A stretch of 64,000 nucleotides of DNA from positions 27,505,079 through 27,569,078 of the forward strand of contig CM055313.2 in the NCBI GenBank assembly GCA_029255685.2, in the 5' to 3' direction. This DNA is from Silene conica (lineage: Eukaryota; Streptophyta; Magnoliopsida; Caryophyllales; Caryophyllaceae). Numbering within the stretch: position 1 is the stretch's first letter; the number at the start of each line of letters is the position of its first letter. Made by a program: the position numbers and the translations under genes. Shown here piece after piece: positions 34,104-47,700 of this stretch. The notes under the pieces are model-generated. The model saw nothing but the letters and a program-made list of their open reading frames with translations. It searched no databases and was not told where the DNA came from.

Positions 34104-37100
34104 AGAGCCTGTAACGAAATTTCGCAAATCGCAATATGTTTGAAAACTTCATAAATCGTCACACAAACTTCAAAATTGCTACACATGATGTTTACCCAAC
34201 ATTACCAATCATCAAATACAACTTATCTAGCAGCAAACAAGTCCCATAACAATCCTCAAACGAATTTAACAAGTATTCGTCGCAAAATGTGAAAAACTGA
34301 AAATGAACTTAAGGACATATAACAACATCTTGGAGCATGAATTCTTCACATGTTAAACATCCTAAACATGTTACTAAGTCCTTTAAATAATGAACAATAA
34401 CAAAATCAGAAACTAGCATAAGAAACACAACAAAAGTGCTAATATACACATAAAGGCCGAGTTTCTCATTATCGTCACCTTTACTTAGGGAAATCCTTGA
34501 AATCTTCGAGATCTTCTTCAATAATCACCAAGCCCTCTTTCGGGTTAACACAAACACCGTCTAAAACAACACAAACATCGAAGAAAATCACGAATTTCGA
34601 AATTATGTGAACAGGCCGAAAATCCAACTGTCACAAATTGCAAGATTTATTACCTTAAAACGACGGGCTCGAGAAGAGGAATCCGTAGCCGCGAAAATCG
34701 CCTCAATCGGATAAGAAACAAAGATTCTATGAGAGTTTTAAGATTGAAGAAGGAGGAAATCAAAAATTGTGTTTTGTTTATTTGTTAGATCTGAAAAATG
34801 CATTGGAGGAGAGAGATAGAAGATGGTGGGGTTAGGGTTTTGTGAGGAAAAAGAGGAAAAATGGATCCATTAACAAGTTAGGCCCATAAGACGAGTTTTA
34901 AGACGATTTGAGCTAAGAACATCGACTTAAGGTAACTACAAACTTAAGACGATATAAATATTTCCGGACTATGAAATTAAATTACTAAGACGTAAATTAC
35001 GCAATTAAATAAAATCTTATTTAAATTCTTTTAAATATTCTCACATAAATTAATCGGTTAGTTAAATGAAATACCAGAATTACGAAATATAAATTATTTC
35101 TCAAACTTGAACTTAAAATCTTTAAAATTCCAGGTCCCGAAATATTGGGCTGTTACAATCACGCCATCTTTCAAAAAGTTTCGTCCTCGAAACTTGAAAA
35201 CGGAAATAAGTGCGAAAACAACTCTAACTTTCAAAATGTACCCCACGGGTTATGGTACCCAAATCCTTACCTTTCAAAAGGTTTCAAGAAGTAAAAGATT
35301 TTAAGGTGCGAGTCTTGTCAATGGTCACTGGGATTCTCATTACGTATTCAAGAGTCCGACGTTCCAAATCCGAGACAAGTCCCAAAATTAAATCATTAAA
35401 ATTCAAAATCCCGATCGATCCGGTGTTGATAAGCACAGTACGGGTTTTCAGACGTCTCCAATAACGAGTTCAGATGACAAATCAACGCTAAGATCAATCA
35501 AAGTTGTAAAACGTTCTGCTCTTTAAAATCAAGTTTCAATCAAAATCGATCTTCATCTACTTTCAACAAAAGAGGGAGCAGTTTCCAAATCCTCCCAACA
35601 ATTAAGGTTTTCCAAAAACTACAACTTTCAGTGTTAACAATAGAGAACGAATTCCAAAACAGTCACCGGGAGCGTAGAAACGATCATAGAGTTTACTTTC
35701 GGCACGAAGGATTGAGGGTTTCTAGTTTCACAGCTGACAGAACATAAACGGAAGGATCGAAGGAATGGAACAACCAGGTTAGAGGTCGAGGAAAACGGTA
35801 ACTCTTGCTAAACATGGGGTCACTAATCACTCGATCCATAATCAAAGCATCGTTACAACGATTTCTAGTATATCCCAAGGAGGACAGTTCAGGTGATCTC
35901 TAGCCTCTCCAAGGTCTCACGATCCCGCTTATCATGATCTCATCCACAGAACAAGGTATACCTCAACAAGAAGTCTTCCAAAATTCTGAACCGTAATTCT
36001 ATTACCATAACAACGAACCTCACAACCCAAGATATGGTATTCGTTAATCTTTAACCTTAAATCCCTAACAGTTCGATCCCAACAACTTATTCTACCAGGT
36101 GCTTCGAAATCCTAAATTCCAAATTTTTATCATCACAGTGAACATTCAAATCGAGATCTTACTAAGGTAATAACTTCTAAATCCTCTGATTTCAACCATT
36201 TACCAATAATATACATCTCAAAGAAAGTTCCAAGAGGTAACAACTTCCACTCTTATAGTTTCCGTAAGGTTTAGTTATTCACATTCCGAACTCTCCAAAT
36301 GATATTCATGAACACTTATAAGTTACAAATTTCTACCCTATGATTACCTCAGACCTCAATGGTTACCTGTAAACCACTCATGAAGCATTATTAAGCCAAC
36401 AGGTTTCCATTATTCCACAGCCATAAAAAACAATCCACCTAACAGTGGGGCATCTCACAATTTCCTTAAGTATCTCAATAGGTAAACGCTGAGGTTCAAT
36501 AAATAATCTACGGTCAAACACTCAGTCGACTCCATAAGTTAAATCGTAAATGTCTCAACATTCTCACACCATTACCAGTAACTCTCGTTCCTCAAATATG
36601 TAGTCCTTTCTGCATTACAAAAATTCCTCAAGATTAAGTAGTACTAACTTACCTAATTTCATCAATTTAACCACATCATCATCATCTTAAGCATGTACCT
36701 CCAAAATAATCTAAGACTCCAAGTATCGTATTTAAATCCTCAAATAGTACTTCCAAATCTACAATCACCACTTACATCTAGCCATCTAACATGAAACTCT
36801 CACGACGGCATAAAATCCCATATCTCCCGGAAATTATTATCGTAAACTCCCTCAACCAAATTTTGACAACGTAAAACTAAGTATTCCTCAAGGCATGTAT
36901 CACTATTCCAAGAACAAGTCAATCTCGCCACTGGTCTAGATGAAAAGGAACGAGGCTCACAGAAGAGGAGATGAGATACGAAATTCGGGGATAAACACGA
37001 CATAGGTCTCGAGAGTGACACACGGAAGACGGCTCGAGGGACAACAAGATGACAAGGTAAGGAACTTTAGGCTATGGACTCCAATAAAATTGAAGCCAAG

Positions 37101-39177
37101 ATCAGACGGAGAAGCAAAGGAGAAGAAAGGAGAGAAACGACGTGAAAAGAACGATTGCGGAATCTTCCAAGGTGCGGGTCTCTCACTATTCTCACGGGGT
37201 CCTCACTTCTCACTTTCCAAATCAAGTCATTCAGTTATCGGTTCTCATGAACAATTCCTCCAATGATTATATACCTTAATCTTCCAAAATTTAAACGATA
37301 TCATCCTTACAACTACCTATTCCCAAAAGTTTGAGATGTCTTATCTCTGCTAGTCCCTCAAATGACAATTCAATAACACCTTCAGGTCATCACCCTTATT
37401 TGCTATATCCACTTTACTTACTTCACTGTCCACAAGTTAATAATTTTTAACCATCAAGTTTCTGAACTTTCATCTCCAAATAACCTTCTCTATTCTATCC
37501 ACATACCGTGGTGCATCCTTAAATTTCTCTTAAGTTTTTCGATAAATAAACGCTAAAATTTATTAAGCAACCTAGGGTCACGTAGTGATTCACTTCCTCT
37601 AAGCTTAAGTCAACCTCTTCGAGTATTCCACTATTATAGCAAATGATTCGTATTCCTCCACAATGAGCCTTTCTCAGCTTAATCACTCACCTAAGTCAAG
37701 GGATACTAACTCACTTCATCATACACTCATCATCATTAGCATCTTAAGCCTATTCTTCTAGGTCGCTCTATATCCTCAATTATCTGATCTAACTCCTTAA
37801 CAGTACTCTACAATCCACAAACTTTCACGATCTAAGCATGGTTCTCAAGGTTAGGTTCCACCGAATACTAAGTATACAACTCAATCTTCAAGCAAGTATC
37901 CTATCACTCACTTTTACTCTCCCAATTGGATAGACAACTAGACCCTTGGATCACCAAAACATGTCTCTCGATACCTCTTAAGTTATTCCTCAAATAACAA
38001 TATTTCTCATAACACAGCTTACGGTTATCCTAAGACTAGTTCCTCCAAATCCAATAGAAGGGAAGGTTACCTAGAGGGCACATTAAGAAAGCAAGCAACA
38101 AGGTTAAGCTGAAAAGATATGAAGATCTGTTCAAGCAAGATAGACAAATATTCTAAAAGAAGGATGTGCATCCAGAGTTATCAAAGAAAGTGATGCACAA
38201 GGGAAAGGAGTATCTTCAAGGCTCAGAAGTATTTTCCAACAGTAGCACAAATCTTCTATCTTCGGTAGAAACTCCGGTCTCCATTGCCAAATGGATAATC
38301 CCACGGTTCGTCGATTAAAAGATATAAAAGTGAAATCAATCACAATCAACAAACATGTTAGAGCCTAATAGAAGCAATCACAAAACAGACTACGATATAA
38401 GTCCTTAAATCTACCCCATCTCTCATTCATTATTTGTTTATTTGGTCAAGTTAAGGTTGGGGGTCACATGAGTGCGTTGGGAGCAATAATGCTCTGATAC
38501 CAACTGTAAAACCCCTAGCGAAAGCGGAAATATAAACACGTAAAAGTACTAAAAATGCAGCGGAATTAAAACTTTTATAAACAACATGCGAGGCGAATTA
38601 AACTAAAACTGAAAGTAAAATATATATACAATCAGCCTGGGATGGCACATCCCTACATGCACTCAAAACTGAAATGTAAACTAAGTCTAGCTAACGTAAA
38701 CGTGTAAGTCAATCGATGAATAGGATCATCGCTCGCTAGCTCCATGCAACCCTCTGCCAACCACCTGTCATGTACCTACATACATGTAAACATGTACGCC
38801 ACAATCAGTGGGGAGTGACTAGAGTTCTCCTAGCCACCTTTTGTGACTACACGTAACAAGTAAAGCAAAACAAAATACTCCAACATATATAAACATGTGA
38901 AGCATAAACATCTCATCAACTGATATCATACTATCATGCGATTACAATGCACGGCTCTCAACCAACTTCATAAACCGTTAGGAAGGAGAGCCGGTTTCCC
39001 TACTGGTTACCCAGTCGGGGGGTCTTTCAATCCAACTATTTATGAAACCGAACTAAGAGTCATCCAATGCCTTGAATGATTAAACTATAACTCAAATAAA
39101 CATCATTAACTCATCATGCATATCTGACACTGTACCATCATCAAGGCAAGCAGATAAAACATTCATAACACTAGCAA

Positions 39178-39725
39178 TGGGCCCAGAGGTGAGCTTAACA
39201 CATATCCCATTACTACACAATGTCGGGTCCAGAGGTGAGCTTAACACATATCCCAACATACAATTCAAGTAAAGGGTCCAGAGGTGAGCTTAACACATAT
39301 CCCTAAACTTACAATTCAAGTAAAGGGTCCAGAGGTGAACTTAACACATATCCCTAAACTTACACAACATGAAGAGGGTCCAGAGGTGAGCGTAACACAT
39401 ATCCCTAATCATCCAAAAGCAACGGGTCTAGAGGTGAGCTTAACACATATCCCGATGCTACAAACAAGTATTGGTTCCAGAGGTGAGCTTAACACATATC
39501 CCAATACACAACTACCGCACAACGGGTCCAGAGGTGAGCTTAACACACATCCCATGTACGACAACCGATCACGTGTCAGGTCCAGAGGTGAGCTTAACAC
39601 ATATCCTGACACGCCCAAGCAAAACACGTAACGGGTCCAGAGGTGAGCTTAACACATATCCCGTCACGCGACATATAAAACACGTAGTGGGTCCAGAGGT
39701 GAGCTTAACACATACCCCACCACGC
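39178..39725 (-). repeat. Family C tandem stem-loop array, right LTR
   Basis: Eleven uninterrupted units of the same core as at 26393. The arms of unit 2 differ from the left LTR copy (gtcggg against gtcgtg) so that pairing to the opposite arm cccaac is better here. This copy shows the state before the chromovirus insertion. Confidence 0.85.
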
Positions 39726-40022
39726 GACAACCATTGTAACCACTAATATCCAAAGGTAGAAACTAACCTATAGTTCTAACTTCTTAAATCTCTAATCAAC
39801 ACTTAATTGATCCCGGGAACTAAGACAAGGGAGAGCCGGTTTCCCTTTCGGTTACCCGACCGGGGGGTCTCTATCCTTACTCCATTCCCGAACCCAATGT
39901 AGTGTTGCCCGTACACCGGGGACCTCAAATACATGTCACGGGTATACAAAACGAATTTCAATTAAAACCGATCAACCGTTTAAAAGTTACGATCGAAAAA
40001 CCATAAAACAACCTTCAGGGAT

Positions 40023-40385
40023 TTCCAGCCGGCTGGCAGTCCTCTCAGCCTATGCCCTTTTCAAAACAATGAAACATCACAAAGGACTCCCAGCCGGTCG
40101 GCAGGCAGCCGGTCGGCCGGCTGGGACTCCATTTCCCTAGCCTTCTCTATTTCGTAAACCCACCCATATGCACTCCCAGCCGGCTGGCAGGCGGCCGGTC
40201 TGCCGGCTGGGCTCCCTTTCTTCCTAAGTTTTCGCAAAACCAACACCATACAAATCGACTACCAGCCGGTCGGCAGGTAGCCGGTCGGCCGGCTGCAGTC
40301 CAAGGCCAATTCCTCAAAATTACGAAAAATACACAATACGCTCTCCCAGCCGGTCGGCAGGCAGCCGGTCGGTCGACCGGCTCAG
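40023..40385 (-). repeat. Family C GC-rich hairpin array, right LTR
   Basis: Five modules as in the left LTR. The first has lost 23 bp exactly between its two stem arms, leaving a minimal palindrome. Confidence 0.8.
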
Positions 40386-41444
40386 AGAGCCTGTAACGAA
40401 ATTTCGCAAATCGCAATATGTTTGAAAACTTCATAAATCGTCACACAAACTTCAAAATTGCTACACATGATGTTTACCCAACATTACCAATCATCAAATA
40501 CAACTTATCTAGCAGCAAACAAGTCCCATAACAATCCTCAAACGAATTTAACAAGTATCCGTCGCAAAATGTGAAAAACTGAAAATGAACTTAAGGACAT
40601 ATTACAACATCTTGGAGCATGAATTCTTCACATGTTAAACATCCTAAACATGTTACTAAGTCCTTTGAACAATGAACAATAACAAAATCAGAAACTAGCA
40701 TAGGAAACACAACAAAAGTTCTAATATACACATAAAGGCCGAGTTTCTCATTATCGTCACCTTTACTTAGAGAAATCCTTGAAATCTTCGAGATCTTCTT
40801 CAATAATCACCAAGCCCTCTTCCGGGTTAACACAAACACCGTCTAAAACAACACAAACATCGAAGAAAATCACGAATTTCGAAATTATGTGAACAGGCCG
40901 AAAATCCAACTGTCACAAATTGCAAGATTTATTACCTTAAAACGACGGGCTCGAGAAGAGGAATCGGTAGCCGCGAAAATCGCCTCAAACGGATAAGAAA
41001 CGAAGATTCTATGAGAGTTTTAAGATTGAAGAAGGAGGAAATCAAAAATGGTGTTTTGTTTATTTGTTGGATCTGAAAAATGCATTGGAGGAGAGAGATA
41101 GAAGATGATGGGGTTAGGGTTTTGTGAGGAAAAAGAGGAAAAATGGATCCATTAACAAGTTAGGCCCATAAGACGAGTTTTAAGACGATTTGAGCTAAGA
41201 ACATTGACTTAAGGTAACTACAAACTTAAGACGATATAAATATTTCCGGACTATGAAATTAAATTACTAAGACGTAAATTACGCAATTAAATAAAATCTT
41301 ATTTAAATTCTTTTAAATATTCTCACATAAATTAATCGGTTAGTTAAATGAAATACTAGAATTACGAAATATAAATTATTTCTCGAACTTGAACTTAAAA
41401 TCTTTAAAATTCCAGGTCCCGAAATATTGGGCTGTTACAAATAG

Positions 41445-42745
41445 CCTCACTAGTTTTGGTTACCACTATCCGCCTTCATTGGAAAACTTGACTGTTAAGG
41501 AGCTCATCCTTCCCAATTGTCAGTGGAATAAAGAACTTGTCCTAGAAATATTTGAAGAATCTTGGGGCAGACATATCCTTGCTATTCCGTTATGTTCTAC
41601 AACTGTGAATGACTATTTAATATGGTCTGCCTCAACTGCTGGTGTTTATACGGTTAAGAATGGTTATGCAATTGGTCTTACGTTTCCTTTTTGAAAACGC
41701 ATCTTCTAAGGATAAATCTCGATTATCCATTTGCGCTTGCTCTTTCTGCAAAAGGAAACTATGGCTCCTTCCAGGCCCTAATAATTGGAAAAATTTTGTC
41801 TGGAAAATTTTGACGGGTACCTTACCAGTGAAAGACGAATTTAAAAAGAGAAGCTTTCCTTTGGATCCTACTTGTTCACTTTGCGGTATGTCTAATTCCA
41901 ACGAAACTCTTGAACATTTATTTAGAAACTGTGATACAACTAAAAGAATCTGGGCCTCTTTAGACTTATGAATTCGGGTTAATAGCATGGATTCAGTTCC
42001 AATCTCAGACTGGATTATTAACTGGCTATGTTTTTTTGCTAAAAAGGAGGACTCTCTTTTTAAGACCATTACTTTTACCTCTATCCTTTGGAGTATTTGG
42101 ATCTTTCGAAACAAATTTATCTTTGAAGGAACGACTTTTTCGATTACGGGGTTCTTTAGTTTTCAAAATAATATTGCAAAGGGTGCGATTGATGCTATTA
42201 ATCACGATGGTTTAGTTAAAGAAACTCTTCAATCTTTGTTCTCCCCCAAAGAATCTTCATCAGTGGACCTTCTAAGGAATGAGTATCATTTCTTTGTTGT
42301 GGGATCTGATACTACCTGCGATCCTATCAAGGTTGTAGGAGATGCTAGTTGGATTTCTACACTCCATGGTGTTGGTGGGTGGATTTCGTATGATCTCTAT
42401 GGAAATATTATGTTTCAGCATTCTTTCACTTTTTTGGCTGAGTCTCCCTGTCAGGCAGAAGCATGGGTTATTCGTGACATTCTTCTATGGGCCATCAAGC
42501 ATAATATTTACCATCTTCAAATCGCTTCGGATTGTCTTTAATTGCTTTTGCAGATCTCCGGAAGCGAACAATACCATTTGCTGACGAAGGATCTAGTTAT
42601 TAATATCACTAGTCTTTTTTCTCATTTTCACTGTTTAAGTTTTCGTTTTACCCCTCGGAAGCTAAACAAGGTTGCTCACAATCTTGCTAAAAGTGCGAGG
42701 GATTCATAGGATTTAGGTTTCTCATTTTACAGCTGTAAAAAAAAA
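41445..42745 (+). mobile_element. 5'-truncated L1-type LINE (zf-RVT and RNase H tail)
   Basis: Encodes the C-terminal L1 reading order: NCQWNKELVLEIF and YLIWSASTAGVYTVKNGYA, then a zinc-binding segment (CSLCGMSNSNETLEHLFRNC), then an RVT_3 RNase H-like domain (VVGDASW, QAEAW, ASDC, HNLAKSA). There is a frame change near 41690, a stop after about 41968 and another near 42540, so it is dead. It ends TTACAGCTG plus poly-A (42737-42745), like the LINE at 23925. Its left part abuts the target duplication of the family C element. Some sequence just left of 25713 (from about 25699) could be its true 5' end, with 'agat..gatta.c' as a worn target duplication; that is tentative. Confidence 0.8.
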
Positions 42746-42781
42746 GATATGATTACCTGGCAGCTTACGATTGGCTTTTGC

Positions 42782-42790
42782 TATAAAAAG
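42782..42790 (+). promoter_or_regulatory. TATA box of knottin copy 4
   Basis: TATAAAAAG 68 bp before the ATG, followed by 'gtctgaaacttgcc', recognisably like copies 2 and 3. The LINE ends only about 37 bp upstream of it, so distal promoter sequence has been pushed away. Confidence 0.65.
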
Positions 42791-42849
42791 GTCTGAAACT
42801 TGCCATGCAACATTGCAACATGCAACGAAAAAGGAGATAAAGAAGAAAA

Positions 42850-43101
42850 TGAAGGTATTCACTATGGTGGCATTGTTGGTTTTTGTGGTGTTAACCACAA
42901 CACTTGAACCTGTAATTGTTGCTCGTCAATTTAATCATGTTGCAAACAAAATGATCGAAGAGGTGTGTTACCCGCTTGCCTGCAAAGGTGTTGGTGTACG
43001 CGTGCACCAACACCCAAGAGTGTTGCGGGAGTTGTACTTGTCAAGTTGTTTTTGACTTTTTGGTGTCGGTTTTACCCCTTGTAGCCCGCCTGGCCGTTTG
43101 A
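42850..43101 (+). pseudogene. Knottin-like peptide, copy 4, diverged and broken
   Basis: Starts MKVFTMVALLVFVVL, a signal peptide like the others, then ARQFNHVANKM and LACKGVGV. It is the most diverged copy. Reading-frame continuity is lost within the cysteine domain (about one break, and the end is altered), although cysteine-rich homology continues to about 43050. No clear AATAAA close by. Fossil copy. Confidence 0.7.
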
Positions 43102-43538
43102 TTGAATGAATGATGAGTAAATGCAAGTCAAGATGATGGTGTTGTTTGCTATATTATTGTTTTATTCGTATTACTTGTTACTGCAATGGAATACAAGTTA
43201 TTTTCGTTGCGTTTTTAAGTAAAGGTAAGCATATTAATTGCTAACATATAGACACGGCAAAAGTAAGTTGAACCCGAATAACCGATTGAAATTATCTGAA
43301 TCGACACTTGCCCATACATCTGAAAGGTATAACTTTGCCTTCATCCGAAATATGAATAAACCTGAATTGATTCGAAACTAAACCGAACTTATAATACCCG
43401 AATTAGACCCAAAATCGTATGAACCTGAATTGTTTTAACCTGAATCGAAACACACCTGAACTATTTTAGGCTGAACTGTTTCCTCGGATCGTTTAAAGCG
43501 GTCCGACAACCCATGACTTGCCCAACCCAACCCATTAG
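43102..43538. other. Downstream flank of copy 4 with AACCCGAA-type repeats
   Basis: Short degenerate repeats of 'cctgaa(t/c)' and 'gaacccgaat' (43260-43480). No gene. From 43500 it joins the flank duplicated at 15400. Confidence 0.5.
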
Positions 43539-43546
43539 AAACAAGG

Positions 43547-44213
43547 TAGAGCTGATCAAATGGCCCAGGCCCGACGGCCCGACCCGGCCCAACCCGATTT
43601 TTTCTCGGGTTTGGGCCTAATAGTTTTGGCCCAAAAAGCCCGTGGCCCGGCCCAAAATAAGCCCGATATAAATATAGGGTCGGGTTTGGGCCAACCTAAA
43701 GGCCCGCTTTTTGGCCCGGCCCGACCCGAAATTATTTTTTTAAATAGAAAAAAATTCAAAAGTTGGAATCGTATATCACAACATATTAATAATCTAATAT
43801 CACTAATGCATCGAATTATCAATTTTGCGGATATCTTTATATTTTTATCGTACACCTTTAGTTAATACTATTCATTTTTTGTCAACTCATAATTTATGTA
43901 TGGTACTATGGATGGTTCTCCTACCAAAAGAGTCGAAGTCAAATACCTAAGACTTGAAAATTTTATTTCGTTACTAATAGTTTCTTCACATATCGATTTT
44001 GTTGATTGTTTCGTATTATATTAATGTGGCCCGTTTTGGCCCGTTTTGGCCCATTTTGGCCCGAGGCCCGTTATAGCCCGAACAATTGTGGGCTTGGGCC
44101 AAGAAAATTGGACCATCGTTTTGGCCCGGCCCGGCCCGACCCGTGTATTTGGGCCGTTTATTTAGCACGAGCCCGGCCCAAACCCGGCCCGGCCCGGCCC
44201 ATGATCAGGTCTA
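43547..44213. mobile_element. GGCCC-rich hAT-like non-autonomous element
   Basis: Terminal inverted repeats TAGAGCTGATCA and TGATCAGGTCTA. An 8-bp target duplication AAACAAGG is exact (43539-43546 and 44214-44221). The subterminal parts are dense in GGCCCG and CGGGCC repeats on both sides. Length 667 bp. The uninterrupted target exists at 15415-15425 in the duplicated flank. Reading frames in it (PARP/GPAR repeats) are artefacts of GGCCC repeats. The size of the target duplication indicates hAT. Confidence 0.85.
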
Positions 44214-44221
44214 AAACAAGG

Positions 44222-44785
44222 GTTTGACCCGGGTTGAGTAAATGTAGCATAGAACCGCTCTTTACCCGAATTCAACTACTTATCCGGCTTTTAACCCCCT
44301 CAACCCACTTTAATTTCAAGAACCCGCTCTCTAGTCGTTATGGGCACCCTAGAAGGCCCGTCCCATGATGACATGTCCTTCCCATCGAGCCATGTTTGGG
44401 TTAGCCAAGCCAAAGCCTACCCGCATGTTTGACGAACCCTAATCCCACGCAAGAGTAACAGAGTGGGGATTCTAGAGTGGAAATTGCCAATACAATCCAA
44501 TTATTTGGCCATGTTCTTTGGGAATCTGCCCTCTTAAATTTATAATGATGAAATCAGACCCTTTGTATTTCAGTTGTAGTAATTAAGACCCTTAACTACT
44601 TCAGTTAAATGTAAAATTAAACTCCATTATTTGATTTCTCAAATTTATTTTATAATCGATCAATTCAATTACAAAATTTTATTTTAATAACCTTACAACC
44701 TTTTTTTGAGGAAATATTACCTTACAACCTTTTATACAATATATAATTGTAAAAACGGTTTTTTTAAGTATTTTATATTTGTTAG
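44222..44785. repeat. Duplicated flank, right end of the knottin array
   Basis: Aligns with 15426-16250 and with 19310-19640, without the Stowaway element. The alignment stops at GTTAG, where the Sirevirus-like LTR begins. No gene. Confidence 0.75.
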
Positions 44786-47700
44786 TGTTAGGATACAATT
44801 TGTGGATGATGACAAACCCAATTTAATCTTATCCTTAAGTTTCATTTCAGGTTTATCAATTCCAATCAAGAAATGTTGATCTTTCGTTGCCAAAGAATTT
44901 GTGTCGATTCATGTCATTAATGTAAAGATAACAACTCGTAAATCCGGATAATAATCGAACAGTTCAATGCTTACACTTGAAGCGTCTTTTTCTCTCAAAA
45001 ACCGTTTTGTACTTTTGAAATTAAACAAACCTTTTCCCAAATTTGTTAAGCCCAAACAAATCTGATATTGTGAGATAGAGAAGATTCTAAAAACAACAAA
45101 GTACAACTCTCCTTTTATCCATCGGAAAATAGCCACCAAAAATGTATTTTTTGTGTTTTACCCAAAAGTCCTCAACTCATTTCTTCACTATAAAAAGAGT
45201 GCTACTTCCTCATCTATTGCAAGACTTCCTGCGGACATCTTAGCTTTGCAAAAAATCCTCTCATCAAAGCTCAAAAGCTTTAAGTGTTTTTTGCAAACTT
45301 TTCTAAGTCTTCAAGTGTAACAATCTGTTTAATTGTTGTCTTTATTTATGTCTTCTTATCTAGTCATGATTGATCAATAAGTTGTTCCTCCTCAATTCTT
45401 TTACGAATCTGTCCGAGGAAAACTTGATCGTGTAATTCATACTAGCTTGTAAGTCAAGGTTCTTAGACATTGTGGTCTTAAGAACGAGTGTCGCAACCGG
45501 ACTAGGTTGTTGGTCCTTTTATTGTACGGGTTTTAAGTTTTCAGAGTAGGGATAACTTAATCATTCAATAAAAGAAGATTGGACGTAGGCCTTTAGAAAG
45601 TTGGCCGAACCAATTCAAAACCGCTGCGTTAATCTTCTATTTGTTTCGTTCTTAAGTTCTTTTACCTTCGTTCTCTTTCTCTCTGCTTTAAACAACCGTT
45701 TGTAAGACTGATACTCTCGTACAGTAGCTTTACCTCATTTGCTAGACGAGAACGAAAAAGTTACTCGAACCGTTGCTTTCTTCACCTTATTTAATCATTC
45801 CTCGTAAGTTAACTTGCTTAAAATAATTAAGTTAAGTTAAATTTTTTAAATAGTACCTAATTCACCCCCTCCCCCTCTTAGGTACTCGGTATCCAAACCC
45901 TTCAATTGGTATCAGAGCTTCGTGCTCTTGATAAAGGCTAATTACCTTAGAGTTACTTCTTGGGAAATGGATTCCACAAAACATTCCAAGATCCCGCTCT
46001 TTAGCGGTGAGAATTTTGGTTGGTGGAAGCTCAAAATGGAACACTACATAAAGAGTATTGATTATTAGTGTTGGAACATCATCATGAACGGACCTCTAAT
46101 CATTGAGGAAACCGACATGATGACGGGTTTTAATAGAGTCAAGTCGGAAAGTGACTACGATGAAAACAATTTTAAAATGGCCGAAAAGAACCCTAAAGCT
46201 ATGTCAATTCTTCAACGTTGTGTTGGAGAGGCCGAAGTGAGTCGTATTTCCGGATGTCCTACGGCTAAACTAATTTGGGATTCCCTTGTACTTGCTTATG
46301 AAGGCACATCACAAGTTAGAAAACACTGTATTGACCTTCTTATGCAACAATATGAGATGTTTCATATGTCAAAGGATGGATCCATAAATAGTTTTTCTTC
46401 TCATTTTTCTTGCATTATAAATGAACTTAAAAGTCTAGGAAGAGATTTCGAGTCCGAGGACATTGTTCGAAAAATTCTTCGTAGTCTTACGTCAAAATGG
46501 CAACCCAAGGTTACCGCAATTGAAGAAGCCCGTGATTTATCTAAACTAACTCTTCATGAACTAATAGGATCGCTAATGGCTCACGAGTTCAATCTCAAGA
46601 AGAACTCTAGTGAAACCTTCAAAGGGAAAGAGTCTTGCCTTATTATCTTCACCAAGCGATAGTGAGGATGATGAGAAAGATGAGTTTGCCATGTTCTCTC
46701 GGAACTTGGTAGGAATGGTAAACGGGTAAGGTCAAAAGAAATTTAACAACAATTATTCTAAGAAACGTCCCTTCAAGAAAAGACCCTCTTCCACAATAGG
46801 ATGTTTTAAATGTGGTGACACAAATCATCAAATCAAAGAATGTCCTAAGTGGGATGATATAAAATTTAGGGACAAACGAGATAAGGCTGAAAAGGAATAC
46901 AAACATAAAGTCATGACGGCCATTTGGGGGATGTCCGATTCTGAGGACGAGGAACCCATCGAAGAACAATTAGAAGCTAAGATGTGCTTAACCAAAAATC
47001 ACAAAAACAAAACTAAAATAAGCAAAGGCGAACATCTTAGGTGTCTCATGGCTCATCCCGACGAGTCCGACTCCGACTCCGACTCCGACGATGATGTAAA
47101 GATCTTGAAAGCAAAGGCTAGAACTTACTCAAAAGAAAAGGTGTGTTAACTTCTTGATAAACTCTTTGACAAGTGTCGATCACAAACAAAAAGGTTAGAT
47201 GTTATGCAAGACGAAATAGAAGAAATTGCTGAAGAGAACATTAAACTCAAAAGAGAAAGTCATACTACAAACAACCTTACTAGTTCGTCCGAAATTAAGA
47301 AGCTAAAGAAGCTAAATGAACATCTTTCTGAAGAAATAGAGAGTCTAAAGGTCATTTCAGTTAGTATGTCAAACCTTGAGGATGTCAACACCTCTCTCAC
47401 GTTACAAATTTCCATCGCTACCACGGAACGTGATAATCATCAAAAGGATATGATCTGCTTTTATGTAAATGTGACGAGTTTGTCAAAGAGTTAGAAGATC
47501 TTAAAGAAACAGTCCATAAAACTGTTGTCCCTGATTGGAAGGAAGATGAGAATACCACCTTAGTCAATGAAAATGAAAGGTTAAAAGTTGACATTTCAGC
47601 TTTCAAAAATGAACTCAGAGTCATGCATATTAAGCTTGTTTATCTCAAAATAACAATCCGATATGTAAATCCTCCAAAGATGAAATTGATCACTTAAACC

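Larger units (their letters stand above)
25718..41439 (-). mobile_element. Large-LTR non-coding Gypsy-type element, family C, with nested insertion
   Basis: The element reads leftward. The LTR at 38505-41439 (2935 bp, TGTAACAGCCC to GGGGTTTTACA on the minus strand) is followed by a tRNA-Met primer site (reverse of ctctgatacca, about 38491-38502), a non-coding interior (35158-38504), and a purine tract with the TCGAGGACGAAACTT motif near 35180. The second LTR (25718-35157) is split by the element at 26880-33351. Target duplication AATAG is exact (25713-25717, 41440-41444). The LTRs differ by about 1 percent plus one 23-bp loss inside a GC hairpin. No gag or pol, and the interior (3.3 kb) shows no domain: LARD-like. 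It lies in or next to a LINE tail upstream of peptide copy 4. Young fossil. Confidence 0.85.

Noticed and set aside
35158-38504. Hidden gag-pol in the family C interior
   Set aside because: Checked the frames for reverse transcriptase, integrase and zinc-knuckle motifs; none seen.
41389-41440. Start of a gene at 41389 running into the LINE
   Set aside because: The first part is the end of the family C LTR; the frame crosses an insertion junction marked by the AATAG duplication.
43556-44227. GPARP-type frames on both strands
   Set aside because: GGCCC repeat artefacts inside the hAT-like element.
46649-46969. Minus-strand frame opposite the Sirevirus-like gag
   Set aside because: Shadow of the plus-strand gag region; no independent support.
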